A stretch of DNA of 6,255 nt from UBA5272 sp964577625 (GTDB lineage: Bacteria; Patescibacteriota; Minisyncoccia; Phycocordibacterales; UBA5272): contig CAZNZP010000032.1 in the NCBI GenBank assembly GCA_964577625.1, forward strand, positions 1 through 6,255, written 5' to 3'. The notes beneath the pieces were generated by a model, which saw only the letters and a list, made by a program, of their open reading frames with translations, was not told the origin of the DNA and did no database searches. Positions 6,001 through 6,255 of this stretch are shown piece by piece (position 1 is the stretch's first letter; every line of letters begins with the position of its first letter). Made by a program: the position numbers and the translations under genes.

Positions 6001-6255
6001 TTTATATAATTTTAAAGTCTGTCCTGAGTCTGGATCAGAATAAGAAACATCCACCTTGTCTAAAGCACTATTTGTCACTATATCTGCAATACAGTTTTTA
6101 GATCCAGAATAGGCTCCGTCTGACCTATCACAAGCTTTAGCAGAAAACGCTGTACCACTGACGGAATAGCTATACCACTCTGCAGGGACAGTCAAAGCAG
6201 AAGATGTTGAAATAAATACAAAAGAGAAAACTAAAACAAAAGGAAAGAACTTATA
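3040..6255 (-). CDS. Secreted Cys-rich Ig-like repeat protein (5' partial)
   Basis: The reading frame is open to the window edge, giving 1071 visible residues (residue 1 = codon 6255-6253). A start at the TTG of 6195 would be an artefact, because the 20 upstream codons encode a signal peptide. The mature chain has these parts: a beta-rich region at about 21-235 (Cys 42, 55, 103, 109, 178, 217); five repeats of about 100 residues at about 236-794; two related Cys-rich linkers (about 435-487 and 795-865); and a C-terminal Ig-like domain at about 950-1060 with KGSTINLSWNVQ and paired Cys. No LPXTG motif or C-terminal membrane segment is seen, so how it attaches to the cell, if it does, is unclear. 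It resembles large hypothetical surface proteins of Parcubacteria. A role in adhesion or host contact is inference only; no enzyme motif is visible. Confidence 0.9.
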   Translation of the reverse strand, partial: YKFFPFVLVFSFVFISTSSALTVPAEWYSYSVSGTAFSAKACDRSDGAYSGSKNCIADIVTNSALDKVDVSYSDPDSGQTLKLYKDNAGLSTNLLVTSSSNTCTPTTPCVYNDTPSWTVSTGLKTRKYIVNDGTIDSTTATYNITLSYAPITIEGKVDGANFTWGGTLLKGKTLITTCTNATSMTFDGVATGTKSGYTITHSFTNNDADPKTHTIICSNIGGATNQQTRTFNTEGTMRGDINATNCTIPNGGSTCNSTVTWSTTNPINTSQVTSNYPAANTSIGTGNTGSLTVAIPYSARAFFLYNNGVKLDEVTATAVCVTGTSWNAYQGKCTPAPTTTLTGANCTIALGANSCTTTINWSVTNPAGTTAVTSNYPAANTSIGTTHTGSASGVTIPYASRSFWLYNGGVQKATLVVQAACVSGGVWDTTKLRCVPICNTSLNEVVNSAGTACVCPTNYVKDSKGYCHAACVDSTWNENTRTCDAPVPSLTAANCTILGNASSCNTTLNWSMNNPVGPTAVTSSYPSANTVLSTAHSGTLTQSVPYSSRTFFLYNNSIERVRVTPTATCITGTTWNGSICACPTGYLWNATTKTCNQMIGTLTPTTCTIPAGANSCSITLSWTTTNPINTSQVTSSYPTAGTVVGTGNNGSTTTQIYYSPRSFYLYNSGILLKSISASAVCATGSTWNTTTQKCEKPAGTLTGANCSIAIGASSCNTTISWNVTNAIGSTAVTSNYPSAGTTIGTGHTGSVSGVTIPHSSRSFWLYNNGTEQAALTVNAICVSGSSWNSSLGKCSPSCTLNQILDSSGTTCICPPSLPNKDVNGYCYADCFYGEKWDPTTRACVPRCPSGQVYVDEVCMDINRNPICTWLDPMVFTKVTCDVLYYPCSDGSRSVFNIVYKDGTANKVLQNITTFEGPNNFNWSPNQLEYRYVCPNREPWYADALERPYTHFVAFDVSAGQVRKGSTINLSWNVQLPTNTCKIVATSLKDGRVIFDTSSAANPYPAVKTSITTIPSVTSLNYSSVNNFNALTGNYYTVNESTRFTVSCNDVSYNKGYSQLVRDVYVTDEADR
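3661..3873 (-). other. Cys-rich linker 2 of the repeat protein
   Basis: Residues about 795-865 hold many closely spaced Cys. The segment with DSSGTTCICP and KDVNGYCYADC aligns with NSAGTACVCP and KDSKGYCHAAC in linker 1 (4795-4953). The look is EGF-like, small and disulfide-rich, but no named family can be assigned by eye. Linker 2 is longer, with an extra CPSGQVYVDEVCMD stretch. Confidence 0.6.
3874..5550 (-). repeat. Five Ig-like protein repeats within the secreted protein
   Basis: Units lie at 5257-5550, 4954-5244, 4471-4794, 4174-4461 and 3874-4164. Each starts near a C-T/S-I motif and contains C-x8-C, an NP/NA turn, VTSxYP, GTxxTGS-like turns, a (I/V)PYSSRSFxLYNxG strand, a third Cys 65-66 residues after the second, and a WN...C end. 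Cys positions are 246/255/320/333, 346/355/421/434, 495/504/569/580 (plus 582, 595), 607/616/681/694 and 706/715/781/794. The constant spacing suggests two disulfides per unit. Units 1 and 4 share NPINTSQVTS; units 2 and 5 share SGVTIP and RSFWLYN. Confidence 0.85.
4795..4953 (-). other. Cys-rich linker 1 of the repeat protein
   Basis: Residues about 435-487 lie between repeats 2 and 3. They contain CNTSLNEVVNSAGTACVCP, a KDSKGYCHAAC block and WNENTRTC, and match linker 2 in order and spacing. Its position after the second repeat of a pair mirrors linker 2 after repeat 5. Confidence 0.6.
6196..6255 (-). other. Signal peptide region (incomplete at window edge)
   Basis: The 20 codons between the window edge and the TTG at 6195 read without a stop: a Lys at visible residue 2, a hydrophobic run FFPFVLVFSFVFI, then STSSA before LTVPA. 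This is a typical Sec signal peptide with a likely cleavage after Ser-Ser-Ala. The initiating Met must lie a few codons beyond the window. Confidence 0.8.

Overview
The window is an AT-rich bacterial segment in which every convincing gene lies on the minus strand. It holds one large secreted repeat protein (right half, 5' end cut by the window edge) followed by a run of six ribosomal protein genes in the order rpsS-rplV-rpsC-rplP-rpsQ-rplN (left half). The gene order is the bacterial S10/spc order, but rpmC (uL29) is missing between rplP and rpsQ, and rplB does not precede rpsS. The starts lack clear Shine-Dalgarno sequences, all seven stops are TAA, and the large protein is a Cys-paired, Thr/Ser/Asn-rich protein of Ig-like repeats. 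Together these point to the Candidate Phyla Radiation (Patescibacteria), plausibly Parcubacteria. That assignment is inference from family resemblance, not a database match.

Layout in the direction of transcription (right to left): 6255-3040 is the secreted repeat protein. It has a visible signal peptide, an N-terminal beta-rich region, five roughly 100-residue repeats with fixed Cys spacing, two related Cys-rich linkers and a C-terminal Ig-like domain. Next come a long AT-rich hairpin (3017-2937), an intrinsic terminator (2923-2891) and, touching it, a good sigma-70-type promoter (-35 2892-2887, 17-nt spacer, extended -10 2869-2864). This promoter starts the ribosomal cluster with rpsS (2783-2424). 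A 160-nt gap holding a second hairpin separates rpsS from rplV. The remaining genes, rplV to rplN, are tightly packed with gaps of 14-42 nt. A third hairpin, cut by the window edge, follows rplN.

The main unexplained feature is a family of three hairpins at 1-55, 2333-2406 and 2937-3017. Each lies shortly after a stop codon in the same orientation. They share a loop core GCGGGGTT (AACCCCGC on the coding strand), while copy 3 has different arm sequences that still pair. In addition, a perfect 15-nt inverted repeat brackets the rpsS coding region, and one of its arms overlaps the foot of the second hairpin. This could allow two mutually exclusive pairings. No RNA gene, CRISPR array, transposase or recombinase gene is visible.
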